Source: Phyllobacterium trifolii (GTDB lineage: Bacteria > Pseudomonadota > Alphaproteobacteria > Rhizobiales > Rhizobiaceae). From it: DNA of 64,000 nucleotides. The position numbers and the translations under genes are program-made. The DNA is taken from positions 344,060-408,059 of the forward strand of contig NZ_JACHXN010000003.1 of assembly GCF_014192095.1 (NCBI RefSeq). Direction: 5' to 3'. Positions 8,501 through 16,871 of the stretch are shown here, one piece after another. Within the stretch, counting starts at the first letter, position 1, and each line of letters begins with the position of its first letter. The notes under the pieces were generated by a model, which was not told the DNA's origin, ran no database searches, and saw only the letters and a list, made by a program, of their open reading frames with translations.

Positions 8501-8959
8501 TCACTTGCGGGAAACGGTCCCGGTCTGGGTCTTGTCGTCGACCTCGTTCGCCTGTTCGCGCTGGCGGGTGGCGGCATCGAGAATTTCGCGCAAGGCCATT
8601 TCACGCAGTTTCGCTTTTATGGCGTCTCCCTGGCCGGATTCTGTGTCGGTGTTTTGCGCGCCGGTTTTCTTCGGATTCTCGCCCATGCGCGCATCGAGAT
8701 ACTCATAGCCGACCTTCGCGACCTCGCCCGCGCGTACGCCGGCATTGGAGAGTGCGGCCTTGCCGGTTTCGCATGCCTGTGGCTTGCGGGTGCAGAAATC
8801 GCTGAGATCGCTGATCGTCTCCTGCGCAGCCAGTAACGCCTCGATCGGGCCGGGCTGGGCACCTCCCTGCGGCTGATCTTTCGAGTCCACGGGAATGAAC
8901 AAGGAAATCAGCATCATCCAGAAGCAGAACTTGATCGCAAACCTGATCAGAAAGAACAT
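8501..8959 (-). CDS. DUF5330 family membrane-anchored protein
   Basis: 152 aa. The N-terminal segment MFFLIRFAIKFCFWMMLISL is a membrane anchor or uncleaved signal. Then comes ETISDLSDFCTRKPQACETG, a cysteine pair typical of the rhizobial DUF5330 family, and a long charged, probably helical tail with VDDKTQTGTV near the end. Function unknown. It lies 57 bp upstream of sufE on the same strand and may share its transcript. Confidence 0.7.
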   Translation of the reverse strand: MFFLIRFAIKFCFWMMLISLFIPVDSKDQPQGGAQPGPIEALLAAQETISDLSDFCTRKPQACETGKAALSNAGVRAGEVAKVGYEYLDARMGENPKKTGAQNTDTESGQGDAIKAKLREMALREILDAATRQREQANEVDDKTQTGTVSRK

Positions 8960-9129
8960 TTCAGCAGTCCTCTATAGCGTCGCTATTCAACCCTTCGTGG
9001 TGGACACTGACACAGATCCGGCAAAAACCCGTTGAAACGCATTTCTGCATTTGAACGATCATAGAAACGAACAATTAATAACTGCTGAGGGTAGGCGGGG
9101 TTGAGGTCATCTGGCCCGGAACAACGTTC

Positions 9130-10161
9130 CTAGACACTTTCTGGTGTAAATATCTGCATCGGCAGAATTCGGTGCGTGATGCCTGGTGCATCGAGCGCCG
9201 CTGAGGTGCGGGCGATAAGGGTTTCTACAGTTTCCTTGGCAATTTCTTTAATGGGATGAGAAAGGACCGCCTTGAGCGCGCCGCTGACGAGGCCAGCACT
9301 TGTCGCTTGCGTTAGATCGTGGCCGATAACCTGAGGGCGCTTGTCGGCCTCAAGCTCTTTCATTGCCGCCATCACTCCTCCGATACCGCCTCCGGCGACA
9401 TAGACGCCTTTGACGCTTTCATGTTTCTTTACGAGGTCGAGGGTTGCCTCGAACGCATACTGGTCACTCTCGAATGTAGCGACTGGTTCGAGAAGATGAA
9501 GATGTGGAGCATTCTCGCGCAGGAAGGCTCGAAAGCCAATCTCACAGGCTTCCTGGCAGAGATAGCGGTGACTGCCGACAAAAATTGCCACCGAAGACGG
9601 GGCGTTGATCATGTTGGCAAGAAGCCAGCCTGCAGTTCGGCCGACCTTTCTGTTGTCGAGACCGACGTAACCGGAGCGCGATGGAGCAGTCAGATCCGAA
9701 ATCATCGCGATGACCGGGATGTGTCTGGCCGCCAGTTCGTCGATGGCGGACGTGACGCTCGGATGGTCGGCTGCGACGATGGCGACGCCGTCAGCGCCAC
9801 GACCAACGCGTCTTAGCGTCTCGGCGACGGCTCCGGGCGTGAGGTCATCCATGAACTCGACGATCGCTTTTCCACGGATCGAGGGGCTGCTTTCAACGGC
9901 CTCCCGGAGTGCAGTTCCCAGTAGTTCGTAAAAGGCTGTCGTCTTCTGCTGGAGAAGAAACGCGAAAGTCTTTTGGGGTACGTCGGTCTTCAACCGCTGG
10001 CGCAGCAGCGGCGTGGCATAGAACCCGATTCTCTCGGCTGCTTCCAAAACGCGGCTGGCGGTTTCCGCCCGCACATCCGCACGGCCGTTCAACACCCTAT
10101 CGACTGTAGAAAGGCCGACTCCGGCTTCTTTTGCGAGCGTGGTCATGTTGGGACGGCGCAT
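9130..10161 (-). CDS. LacI family transcriptional regulator
   Basis: 343 aa. The N-terminal helix-turn-helix is TLAKEAGVGLSTVDRVLNGR, followed by a periplasmic-binding-protein-like sensor with GADGVAIVAADHPSV, VGLDNRKVGRTAG and VKGVYVAGGGIGG. GAGGTCAC precedes the ATG. It is divergent from the mocD-like/mocE-like pair, with two TGAAA/TTTCA dyads between them, so it likely controls that pair and itself. The effector would be a sugar or inositol-like compound; from the neighbours a rhizopine-type methyl-inosamine is possible, by inference only. Confidence 0.85.
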   Translation of the reverse strand: MRRPNMTTLAKEAGVGLSTVDRVLNGRADVRAETASRVLEAAERIGFYATPLLRQRLKTDVPQKTFAFLLQQKTTAFYELLGTALREAVESSPSIRGKAIVEFMDDLTPGAVAETLRRVGRGADGVAIVAADHPSVTSAIDELAARHIPVIAMISDLTAPSRSGYVGLDNRKVGRTAGWLLANMINAPSSVAIFVGSHRYLCQEACEIGFRAFLRENAPHLHLLEPVATFESDQYAFEATLDLVKKHESVKGVYVAGGGIGGVMAAMKELEADKRPQVIGHDLTQATSAGLVSGALKAVLSHPIKEIAKETVETLIARTSAALDAPGITHRILPMQIFTPESV

Positions 10162-10170
10162 GTGACCTCA

Positions 10171-10188
10171 ATGAAAGAATTCTTTCAT
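10171..10188. promoter_or_regulatory. Perfect 18-bp palindrome, likely LacI-family operator O1
   Basis: ATGAAAGAATTCTTTCAT reads the same on both strands. It is 10 bp from the start of the LacI-type gene, in the divergent promoter region. The TGAAA...TTTCA half sites recur at 10216-10232. Confidence 0.65.
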
Positions 10189-10215
10189 GTAATTATTGCT
10201 TAACCGGACAGTTTT

Positions 10216-10232
10216 TGAAAGGAAATATTTCA
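10216..10232. promoter_or_regulatory. Second TGAAA/TTTCA dyad, likely operator O2
   Basis: TGAAAGGAAATATTTCA repeats the half sites of the palindrome at 10171-10188 with one extra central base. The two centres are about 44 bp apart, near four helical turns, suiting cooperative binding. Confidence 0.5.
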
Positions 10233-10290
10233 TCGCAATTGTATGAGCGTGTCTGTCGACGTATTTTCCGGGTTCGTCAGGGAGGCCGAA

Positions 10291-11349
10291 ATGCGTGATG
10301 AAATTCGAAGTTATGCCTTGGTGGGCAACGCCGACGCTGCCGCTGTCATAACGGGCGATGCCTTCGAGGAGAAGGTCGAGGCCGAATGGTTTTCGGCGAA
10401 GGTGGATCGGAAGGAATTCAAGCAACTCATCAAGCGGTCCGATGCAGCAGGTCTACGACATTTCGGAATTTGGCTGGCGCTTCTCGTCGGTTCCGGGATC
10501 GTAGCCTACCTGACATGGGGTACCTGGTGGTGCATTCCGGCCTTCATTGTCTACGGGCTGGTCTATTCCATGGCCGACCATCATGCGCATGAGCTATCCC
10601 ATGGCACCCCGTTCAAGACGCGCCGGATCAACGAGATTCTCTATCATCTGAACGGCTTCATGACCTTGCATGAGGGGCATTACTGGCGCTGGAGCCATTC
10701 GCGCCACCACACGGAAACGCTTTTCGTCGGCCGCGACCCGGAAATTGCCGTGCCACGGCCGCCCGACATTCTTGGCATGTTCCTTGACCTCTTCTTCATC
10801 AAGTCGGGACTGACCCAGATCGCCTCTATCGTGCGTCATGCGTTCGGAAACCTGAACGAGGAGGGACGCCACTTCATTCCAGAGGAGGAGAAACGCAAGG
10901 TCTTCTGGTCATCGCGAGCCTTTGTCGCGGTATTCATTGCTGTCATCGTTGCATGCGTTTTGACGCAATCGATACTGCCGGCGATGTTCGTGGTGCTGCC
11001 CCGTTTCTACGGTGGCTTCATGGCCCAGTTCTTCAACCTCACGCAGCACGCCGGCATGCAGGAGGATATTCGCGATCATCGTCTGAGCACGCGCACCTGG
11101 AAAACCAATCCGGTCTTCCGCTTTATGTATATCAACATGAACTACCACGTCGAACATCACATGTTCCCGATGGTGCCGTTCTATAATCTTCCCAAGCTGC
11201 ATGAGATGATCAAGGACGAGTGCCCGCCCGCCTACGAGGGCTTGTGGGCCTGCTATGCGGAAATCATTCCAGCCGTCTTGCGACAAGTGAAAGACCCGAG
11301 CTGGTACGTCCGCCGTCCGCTGCCGATGCACGCCGTGGCCGCAGAATAA
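10291..11349 (+). CDS. MocD-like membrane fatty acid desaturase/hydroxylase family protein
   Basis: 352 aa from the ATG at 10291, chosen because GGGAGG stands five bases before it; an in-frame ATG at 10243 lacks a site. Three histidine boxes for a diiron centre are visible: HHAHELSH (97-104), HSRHH (136-140) and HVEHH (286-290). Hydrophobic stretches near 57-95 and 205-245 cross the membrane. Such enzymes use O2 and electrons from a ferredoxin; the Rieske ferredoxin gene follows 20 bp downstream. In Rhizobium, mocD-mocE-mocF demethylate the rhizopine 3-O-methyl-scyllo-inosamine. The substrate here is not shown by sequence and no reductase (mocF) is adjacent. Confidence 0.8.
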   Translation: MRDEIRSYALVGNADAAAVITGDAFEEKVEAEWFSAKVDRKEFKQLIKRSDAAGLRHFGIWLALLVGSGIVAYLTWGTWWCIPAFIVYGLVYSMADHHAHELSHGTPFKTRRINEILYHLNGFMTLHEGHYWRWSHSRHHTETLFVGRDPEIAVPRPPDILGMFLDLFFIKSGLTQIASIVRHAFGNLNEEGRHFIPEEEKRKVFWSSRAFVAVFIAVIVACVLTQSILPAMFVVLPRFYGGFMAQFFNLTQHAGMQEDIRDHRLSTRTWKTNPVFRFMYINMNYHVEHHMFPMVPFYNLPKLHEMIKDECPPAYEGLWACYAEIIPAVLRQVKDPSWYVRRPLPMHAVAAE

Positions 11350-11369
11350 AACAACCGAGGAGGAAAATA

Positions 11370-11696
11370 ATGAGCAGCGTTGACACCGAAAACTGGATTA
11401 TGGCTTGCGAGGCCGACGATATCGATGAGGAGGATGTCGTTCGCTTCGATTACAACGGCAGGACCTTCGCCATCTATCGTTCACCAGAAGACAAATATTA
11501 TGCGACCGATGGGCTTTGTACCCATGAACAGGTCCATCTTGCCGACGGACTGGTGATGGATCATGTCATCGAATGTCCCAAGCATAATGGACGCTTTGAT
11601 TATCGCACTGGCCAGGCCAAGGGCGCGCCCGTCTGCGTCAATCTGAGGACGTACCCGGTGAAAGTCGAAGACGGCAAAATCCTGATTGCCTTGTAA
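11370..11696 (+). CDS. MocE-like Rieske [2Fe-2S] ferredoxin
   Basis: 108 aa from the ATG at 11370, preceded by GAGGAGGAAA. The Rieske ligands are Cys50-x-His52 (CTHEQVHLADG) and Cys69-x2-His72 (CPKHNGRFDYRTG). The size and the wording KGAPVCVNLRTYPVKVEDGK fit the ferredoxin subunit of non-haem oxygenase systems. It would pass electrons to the desaturase-family enzyme encoded just upstream. A ferredoxin reductase is needed and is not in the window. Known relatives are MocE of rhizopine catabolism; other oxygenase systems are possible. Confidence 0.88.
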   Translation: MSSVDTENWIMACEADDIDEEDVVRFDYNGRTFAIYRSPEDKYYATDGLCTHEQVHLADGLVMDHVIECPKHNGRFDYRTGQAKGAPVCVNLRTYPVKVEDGKILIAL

Positions 11697-12025
11697 CGAC
11701 GTTTTCCCCAGGCGAGGCCAGCGTCCGCGTCGGTCCTGACGAAACCCTACAGTCCCTGCGGCGCCCTCTGCTTTCAAAAGCGGTTCGCGAAACCGATGGT
11801 TTACGATTCGGACGGCAAAGCTGCTCAAAGCCGAAACCCTTCATTTACCATGACCGTCACAATCGCTTGAAACACGGTTCGCTTGGCGTCCGGCGGCCCC
11901 GCTTTATCCTTTCCTTAAAGCCTCATCTGCAAAAGTTAACGCCGACAGGAATGTTGCAGAGAACATTCGGGAAATGACCGCGACTTATCCGGCTCCGGCC
12001 GGATTTCGCGGAAAGCAGGAAAAAG
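11697..12025. other. Intergenic stretch without recognised features
   Basis: 329 bp between the Rieske ferredoxin and the histidine kinase. No gene, strong terminator or repeat seen. The kinase promoter should lie here. Confidence 0.5.
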
Positions 12026-13837
12026 TTGGTGCCGATTCACTCCGTCACACAATCCAGAATTGCGGCAGGCTACAAACGCCTGTGCAAGCGCTGGGTCAGT
12101 CCGTCCGCTGCTGGTGGTGCCACCGCCGAGCGGGACGCGCGCATGGCCGGCGCGTTTCTCGGCATGCCGCTGATGCTGGCTATCGCATTGACCTCCAGCC
12201 ACTCGATCGCGGGTGAACTCGACGCGATGTTGAGCTTGGTTGCCGGCGTTCTGGCGCTTCCGATGATCTTTTGCGGTGCGCTTTCAGTATCGAAGAACAG
12301 CGCATCGGTCGGCGTGAGCGCGCTTCTGGCCTATTCTCTGTCTGTCACCGCAATCAGTGTCACCGCACCATCGACGAATTTGCTGCTCTGGATCATGGCC
12401 GCGGCTATCCCTCTCGAAACCTGGTTTGTCTGCCGTAATGAGAAATCCATTCGCCTGCCGGCTGGTATTGCCGCCGGGGTGCTTGCAACACTCTTCGTCG
12501 TTGCGATGCGGGCAGGTGAAAGCGTGACATTGTCGCCCTTGGTGCTGCTTGCTTCATTGGGTTATCTGGCGACGCTCATTGTCAGAACCGCTGGCACTCT
12601 CGCTGCCCGCACCGCTGCTGCCCGCCGCGATGATCGCGTGGCCGATCTCGAGAACGCTATCGATGGCGTCGTGTTCAGTCTCGGAGCGGACGGGCTCATT
12701 GTCTCGCTGTCGCCCAATGCGCAGGACCAGTTCGGCATCGCACGCAATCTCCTGATTGGCACGCCTCTGCTCGACCGCGTGCACGTGTCGGATCGCGTGC
12801 AGTTCTTGAGTTTCCTGTCGGATATGAAGAGCGGCGCTTCGAGTGCGACAGCCGAGATCAAGCTGCGCTGCGTCGCACCGGGCGCGACGTCGAAACACGC
12901 CCATAGCGTGCGCTTCGCCACCTATCGCCTGCGCGCCGTTCCGCACAGCCGGGAGACAGGTTTTGTCGTTGTCGCGACCGATATTTCGCAGGCTGTCGCT
13001 GACCGCAATGCGCTGATAATTGCGCGCCGTGAGGTCGAAACAGCTGAAATCGCCAAGGGTCGTTTCCTTGCTTCGGTCAGCCATGAGCTGCGCACACCGC
13101 TGAACTCGATCATCGGCTTTTCCGATGTGTTGCTGCAGGAGATTTGCGGCAAGCTGCCGGACGGACGTCAACGCGAATATGTGGAGCTTGTAAACCAGTC
13201 AGGCAATCATCTCCTTTCGGTCGTCAACGCCATTCTCGACGTGTCGAAGATCGAGGCGGGCACCTATCCGATCTTCACGGAGAGCTTCGCCTTCAAGAAT
13301 GCCGTGACCATGGTGCACGACATGATGGCGCATCAGGCCTCGCAAAAAGGCGTGACGCTGTGCGACCGTGTCAGCCCGCGCATCGGCAATGTCGTTGCCG
13401 ATAGCCGCGCCATCAATCAGGTGCTGATCAACCTCGTTTCAAACGCCATCAAGTTTACCGAAAGCGGCGGCGTCGTCACCATCGATGCACTGATCGAAGA
13501 CAACATGCTGGCCTTCTCCGTAAGTGATACGGGCATCGGCATTGCAGAAGCCGATCTGAAGACCTTGGGCCAGCCATTCCGGCAGGTGCAGAACGATTAC
13601 ACGCGCAACCACGAAGGTACGGGCCTTGGCCTTGCCACGGTCAAAGGTCTTGTCGGGCTGCATGACGGCGAATTGAGGATCAAAAGTATTCCAGGGCAGG
13701 GCACGGTCGTCGATGTGCGCATTCCCCTGGACGGTCCCGTGATCGAACATTTTTCGGACGAGGCGAACATTGTCGAATTCAAGATCGAAAGCGATATCGA
13801 GGGAGGTTCCCATGGGGAAGCCCGTAAGTCGGCCTAG
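12026..13837 (+). CDS. Membrane PAS-domain sensor histidine kinase, DivJ/PleC type
   Basis: 603 aa with a GTG start behind AGGAAAAAG; a shorter start at Met40 is possible. Several hydrophobic helices lie between residues 40 and 190. A PAS-like domain spans about 205-325. The H-box is SHELRTPLNSIIGFSDVL with His353, then NLVSNAIKFT, DTGIGIAEADL and EGTGLGLATVKGLV of the ATPase domain. The H-box and following VELVNQSGNHLLSVVNAILD resemble PleC/DivJ/PdhS kinases that act on DivK and set cell-cycle asymmetry. I think DivJ is likeliest from its multi-helix membrane part, but it is not proven. Confidence 0.8.
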   Translation: MVPIHSVTQSRIAAGYKRLCKRWVSPSAAGGATAERDARMAGAFLGMPLMLAIALTSSHSIAGELDAMLSLVAGVLALPMIFCGALSVSKNSASVGVSALLAYSLSVTAISVTAPSTNLLLWIMAAAIPLETWFVCRNEKSIRLPAGIAAGVLATLFVVAMRAGESVTLSPLVLLASLGYLATLIVRTAGTLAARTAAARRDDRVADLENAIDGVVFSLGADGLIVSLSPNAQDQFGIARNLLIGTPLLDRVHVSDRVQFLSFLSDMKSGASSATAEIKLRCVAPGATSKHAHSVRFATYRLRAVPHSRETGFVVVATDISQAVADRNALIIARREVETAEIAKGRFLASVSHELRTPLNSIIGFSDVLLQEICGKLPDGRQREYVELVNQSGNHLLSVVNAILDVSKIEAGTYPIFTESFAFKNAVTMVHDMMAHQASQKGVTLCDRVSPRIGNVVADSRAINQVLINLVSNAIKFTESGGVVTIDALIEDNMLAFSVSDTGIGIAEADLKTLGQPFRQVQNDYTRNHEGTGLGLATVKGLVGLHDGELRIKSIPGQGTVVDVRIPLDGPVIEHFSDEANIVEFKIESDIEGGSHGEARKSA

Positions 13838-14684
13838 CAAAAAGCGGCGCGCCCCGAGGCGGGGCAAGTTCGCCGTGGCTGTTTTCGCAACCGGCAGTCT
13901 GATCGCCAGCAATCCCGGTATTGCCGGCGGCACCACGGCCTTTCTGGTGACGCTCGGCTTCATCTCCGCCAATGCGCTTTGGTATCAGCCGCATGTACAC
14001 GAGGGCGTGTTCTTCCGCACGCGGCCGGAACTCGTCTTCAAACCGGTCAAGCAAAGCAATATTTCCTTGCCGGGCGGTACCTCGCAGGCACAATCAGCCG
14101 ATGCGCCCATTCGCGAGGTAAAATCTGTTCCAATTCCGCAGAGCCCCGACCCGATTGCCGCCGCGATCAATGGCGACCCGGTTCTCGCGCCAGGTGGCGA
14201 TCCGGAAGTTGCCAAACTGCAGCAGAAACTTCTGGCGCTCGGTTTTTATAGCGGCACTGTCGACGGCATTTCCGGCAAAGGCACTCGTGCCGCTATCGAT
14301 GCCTATCGCAAGGCAACGGCTGCCATGGGTATCGAGCCCGAGCAGGCTGTTGACAATGCCAGCGAAACCACCGCGAGCATTGCCATACCGGAGAAAAAGC
14401 CGGAACAGACGCAAGAAAAAGCAACAATCCAAAAGGTTTCCACCAGTCCGGCGCAGGACAATGCAGCCGTCGCGAGCGCTGGCGGATTGTCGCCCGCAGA
14501 GATTGTACGGGTTCAGGCGGGCCTTCGTGCATTCGGCAATGATATGGTCGAGATCGACGGCAAGGTTGGCGCCTCCACCAAAAGTGCTGTGAGCGAATTC
14601 CAGAAGCTGTTCCGCCTGCCGGTGACCGGCGAGCCGGATCAAAAGCTGCTCGCCAAGATGCAGGAAATAGGTTTAATAAATTAA
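13812..14684 (+). CDS. Membrane-anchored peptidoglycan-binding domain protein
   Basis: 290 aa from the ATG at 13812, with GGGAGG five bases upstream; it overlaps the kinase gene by 26 bp, so the two are translationally linked. A basic N-terminus (KKRRAPRRGK) precedes one membrane helix around residues 20-55. Two PG_binding_1 repeats follow: EVAKLQQKLLALGFYSGTVD...GTRAAIDAYRKA, and EIVRVQAGLRAFGNDMVEID...AVSEFQKLF. A Pro/Gln/Lys-rich linker joins them. It probably sits in the inner membrane and binds peptidoglycan. The coupling to a cell-cycle type kinase suggests a link with the envelope. Confidence 0.8.
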   Translation: MGKPVSRPSKKRRAPRRGKFAVAVFATGSLIASNPGIAGGTTAFLVTLGFISANALWYQPHVHEGVFFRTRPELVFKPVKQSNISLPGGTSQAQSADAPIREVKSVPIPQSPDPIAAAINGDPVLAPGGDPEVAKLQQKLLALGFYSGTVDGISGKGTRAAIDAYRKATAAMGIEPEQAVDNASETTASIAIPEKKPEQTQEKATIQKVSTSPAQDNAAVASAGGLSPAEIVRVQAGLRAFGNDMVEIDGKVGASTKSAVSEFQKLFRLPVTGEPDQKLLAKMQEIGLIN

Positions 14685-14692
14685 GCTCTGGC

Positions 14693-14868
14693 TATCTCCC
14701 CCTTTGTGGGGGAGAAAGCGATTTCAGCATCTTAGCCCTTGCTAAGTGCTAGAAATCGCCAGAGAGGGGATTTGCTTCATTGAACTATCCCCTCACTTGG
14801 ATTTTCCAAGGATTTAGCAAAGAGGCTAAATCCAGGTAAATCCTTTCTCTCCCACAAGGGGAGAGATA
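14693..14868. repeat. Structured palindromic repeat element A, copy 2
   Basis: Near-identical to 356-531 with a few substitutions and small indels, including loss of the CTC in TTAGCCTCTTTGC. The terminal C-run/G-run hairpins and both inner dyads are kept. It begins 9 bp after the stop of the peptidoglycan-binding protein and may act as its transcription terminator. Confidence 0.85.
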
Positions 14869-14907
14869 ATCGGCATCGACTGCATCGCCCGAATTGAGAG
14901 AAACCGC

Positions 14908-15255
14908 ATGCGCCTGACATCTGAATTCTGGGTTGCTGCACTGGTCAGGCGTGTCAACGGTACAGGTGCGTTCGCTGCGTTGAGCAACAAGGGCGCGGCG
15001 GAAGCGGGCGCAATTTTCATCAAGTTCCGCAATGCGGATGGCTCCTATGATCTCTTCGGACCCGCACCGCAAATGGTCTACGATGAAACCAAGCCCGATG
15101 AGCGGCTGTTTACGCCATTGAATACCCGCGTGGCTGAAATGGAAATCAATGACGATCTGGAAAAGCAGAAGCGCTGGGATCGGGATTTGTGGATCGTCGA
15201 GATCGAGGATTATCGTGGGGATCGATCCGAACTTTTTCCGGTGGCGAAAGACTAG
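14908..15255 (+). CDS. DUF1491 family protein
   Basis: 115 aa. MRLTSEFWVAALVRR, GAFAALSNKGAAEAGAIFIK and KRWDRDLWIVEIEDYRG are the hallmarks of the alphaproteobacterial DUF1491 family. It is a small soluble protein of unknown function. The gene follows repeat A and meets the convergent DUF2336 gene with a 4-bp overlap of the stop codons. Confidence 0.85.
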   Translation: MRLTSEFWVAALVRRVNGTGAFAALSNKGAAEAGAIFIKFRNADGSYDLFGPAPQMVYDETKPDERLFTPLNTRVAEMEINDDLEKQKRWDRDLWIVEIEDYRGDRSELFPVAKD

Positions 15256-16211
15256 GAGACCTTGCGGGCGCCGTTCTCGAAGTCCGCGGCCATCTCGCGC
15301 AGTTTCTGCCGTAGTTTCAGCGAGTTTTCCTTGGCCTTCCAGCGCTCGACGGTCGCCTCGGCTTTTTCCTGATCAATCTGGCGATAGGATTGCACGAAGA
15401 GGCGCAGCGAATGCAGATCCTTGTGCACGAGGCCGAACAGCCCTGTGAGGACGAGATGTGCGGCCTCGGCAGAAAGCCCGAGAGACGCCAGCGCGATCGT
15501 CAGTTCTGCATTCAGGCCATGGCCGATGATCCGTTTTGCACTGTCGGTATCGAGGTCAAGGGCCTTGGCAAATTCCTGTTCGAAGAAGGTCGTCTGGTCG
15601 AGAAGAGCCGCATCGACAAGATGTTCGGCCAAAGCCTGATCGCTGGAAAAGCCGGCATCGCTGTCCCGCATCAGCGCCTTCAAAGCCTCACGCGTTTCAC
15701 GCAGGCGTGGCGATTCCTGGGTCGGCAGGGTATCTGGCATGTCGCTTTCCCTGCCATGAGCGAAATTCGATTGAGACGTCAAAGCACGTTCAATGGCCGG
15801 GTCATTGAACCCATGCAGCACGCGCAGAAGTTCGGGATCGGTGATCTCGCGCCGCGCGATCGCCCGCGCATGGCCAAGGCCCTTATGCGCGATTATGTCG
15901 ATCAGGTCAGACGTATTCAGAACCGGCGAGCGCAGCAGAAGCGGCGCAGATATATCCACCTCGTCCTCCGCGAGCGCGATGACAAGCCGTTTCGGTGCGT
16001 GGGAAAATTCCGACAGGGCGGCGGCCGCATGGCGCCGCACACGCTGCGAGGCGAGGGCGAGGAGCGGGACTGCGAGATCCTCGAGCTGCTGCGCATCGCT
16101 CTTTGCCGGTCTTGCGACGCAGCAGAAGGCAGTAATCGACGCGGTGAGGAGATCGTCAGCCTTGCTGCCGCTACTGCGGTCTTCAAGCGCCCGAAACTCA
16201 GGATACTTCAC
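15252..16211 (-). CDS. DUF2336 family protein
   Basis: 319 aa from the GTG at 16211, chosen because GGAG lies 8 nt before it; a GTG at 16217 is too close. The N-terminal 200 residues are helical and HEAT-like (AVPLLALASQRVRRHAAAAL, APLLLRSPVLNTSDLIDIIA). The C-terminal part has the conserved ALMRDSDAGFSSDQALAEHL. DUF2336 proteins occur widely in Alphaproteobacteria; some are linked to cell-cycle or flagellar control in other genera, but no role can be read here. Confidence 0.8.
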   Translation of the reverse strand: MKYPEFRALEDRSSGSKADDLLTASITAFCCVARPAKSDAQQLEDLAVPLLALASQRVRRHAAAALSEFSHAPKRLVIALAEDEVDISAPLLLRSPVLNTSDLIDIIAHKGLGHARAIARREITDPELLRVLHGFNDPAIERALTSQSNFAHGRESDMPDTLPTQESPRLRETREALKALMRDSDAGFSSDQALAEHLVDAALLDQTTFFEQEFAKALDLDTDSAKRIIGHGLNAELTIALASLGLSAEAAHLVLTGLFGLVHKDLHSLRLFVQSYRQIDQEKAEATVERWKAKENSLKLRQKLREMAADFENGARKVS

Positions 16212-16378
16212 GAACACAACTCCACGAGACGCAGTACGAGGTTAAACAATGGCTAAAATTAGCCTTGAAGCGTTAGCAACCCGTTAACCATCGGTGGGCT
16301 AATGAAAATTATGGCGCAAATCGTGCGCGCGTAAGCATCGGCGTATCAAGGAGATCAACGAACTCGGATGCGTTGATG

Positions 16379-16504
16379 TTCACGCCATGACGGCCTGCAA
16401 ACGGCATTTTTCTGCGATCCGGTGCTCACGTACTTCAAGTACGCTCCGCTCCGGTTCTCGAAAACCACCGTTTTCGCCACGTCATGATCGCGAATTTCGA
16501 CACA
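16379..16504. repeat. 126-bp hairpin repeat element B, copy 1
   Basis: Matches 22437-22562 over its whole length. A long interrupted hairpin: CATGACG (16386-16392) pairs with CGTCATG (16480-16486), AAACGG with CCGTTT, CCGG with CCGG, and the tip is CGTACTTCAAGTACG. Both copies differ at stem positions in a paired way. Confidence 0.85.
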
Positions 16505-16515
16505 TCCTAAAACGG

Positions 16516-16716
16516 ATGGGCGATATGGGGTTGGTCATCACATTTCCAGGCAGCGCAAACAAGCGCCGCACCATTGCAGACAACGAACGGCAGACGACTG
16601 CCGAAATCACGATTTTTCCCGGCGTGCGCTACGAGCGTTATGCACCGGAAGCGCCAAAGCGCGTCAAACCAAAATCACCGCGCAGATATTTCGATACGAT
16701 GCCGCAGCCGGGCTGA
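16516..16716 (+). CDS. Small conserved hypothetical protein
   Basis: 66 aa from the ATG at 16516, or 63 aa from the ATG at 16525 (MGLVITFPGSANKRRTIADN). The stretch TTAEITIFPGVRYERY followed by a basic, proline-rich tail resembles small rhizobial proteins of unknown function with an 'AEILFFTGVRYERL'-like core. There is no strong ribosome site for either start. Repeat B ends just upstream and may have replaced its native promoter. Confidence 0.5.
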   Translation: MGDMGLVITFPGSANKRRTIADNERQTTAEITIFPGVRYERYAPEAPKRVKPKSPRRYFDTMPQPG

Positions 16717-16871
16717 ACTGCTGCTCGTTATTCAAGCAACTCGCATCTTTGCTTATTAAATCAGCTTCTATCGCACTCGCGTGCTTGACACGAATGGCGG
16801 CTGCCTATCCTATTGCGGATTATTACGCGCGCTAAATTTATTCTTACACCATTTCAACAGAGAGATTTTCA

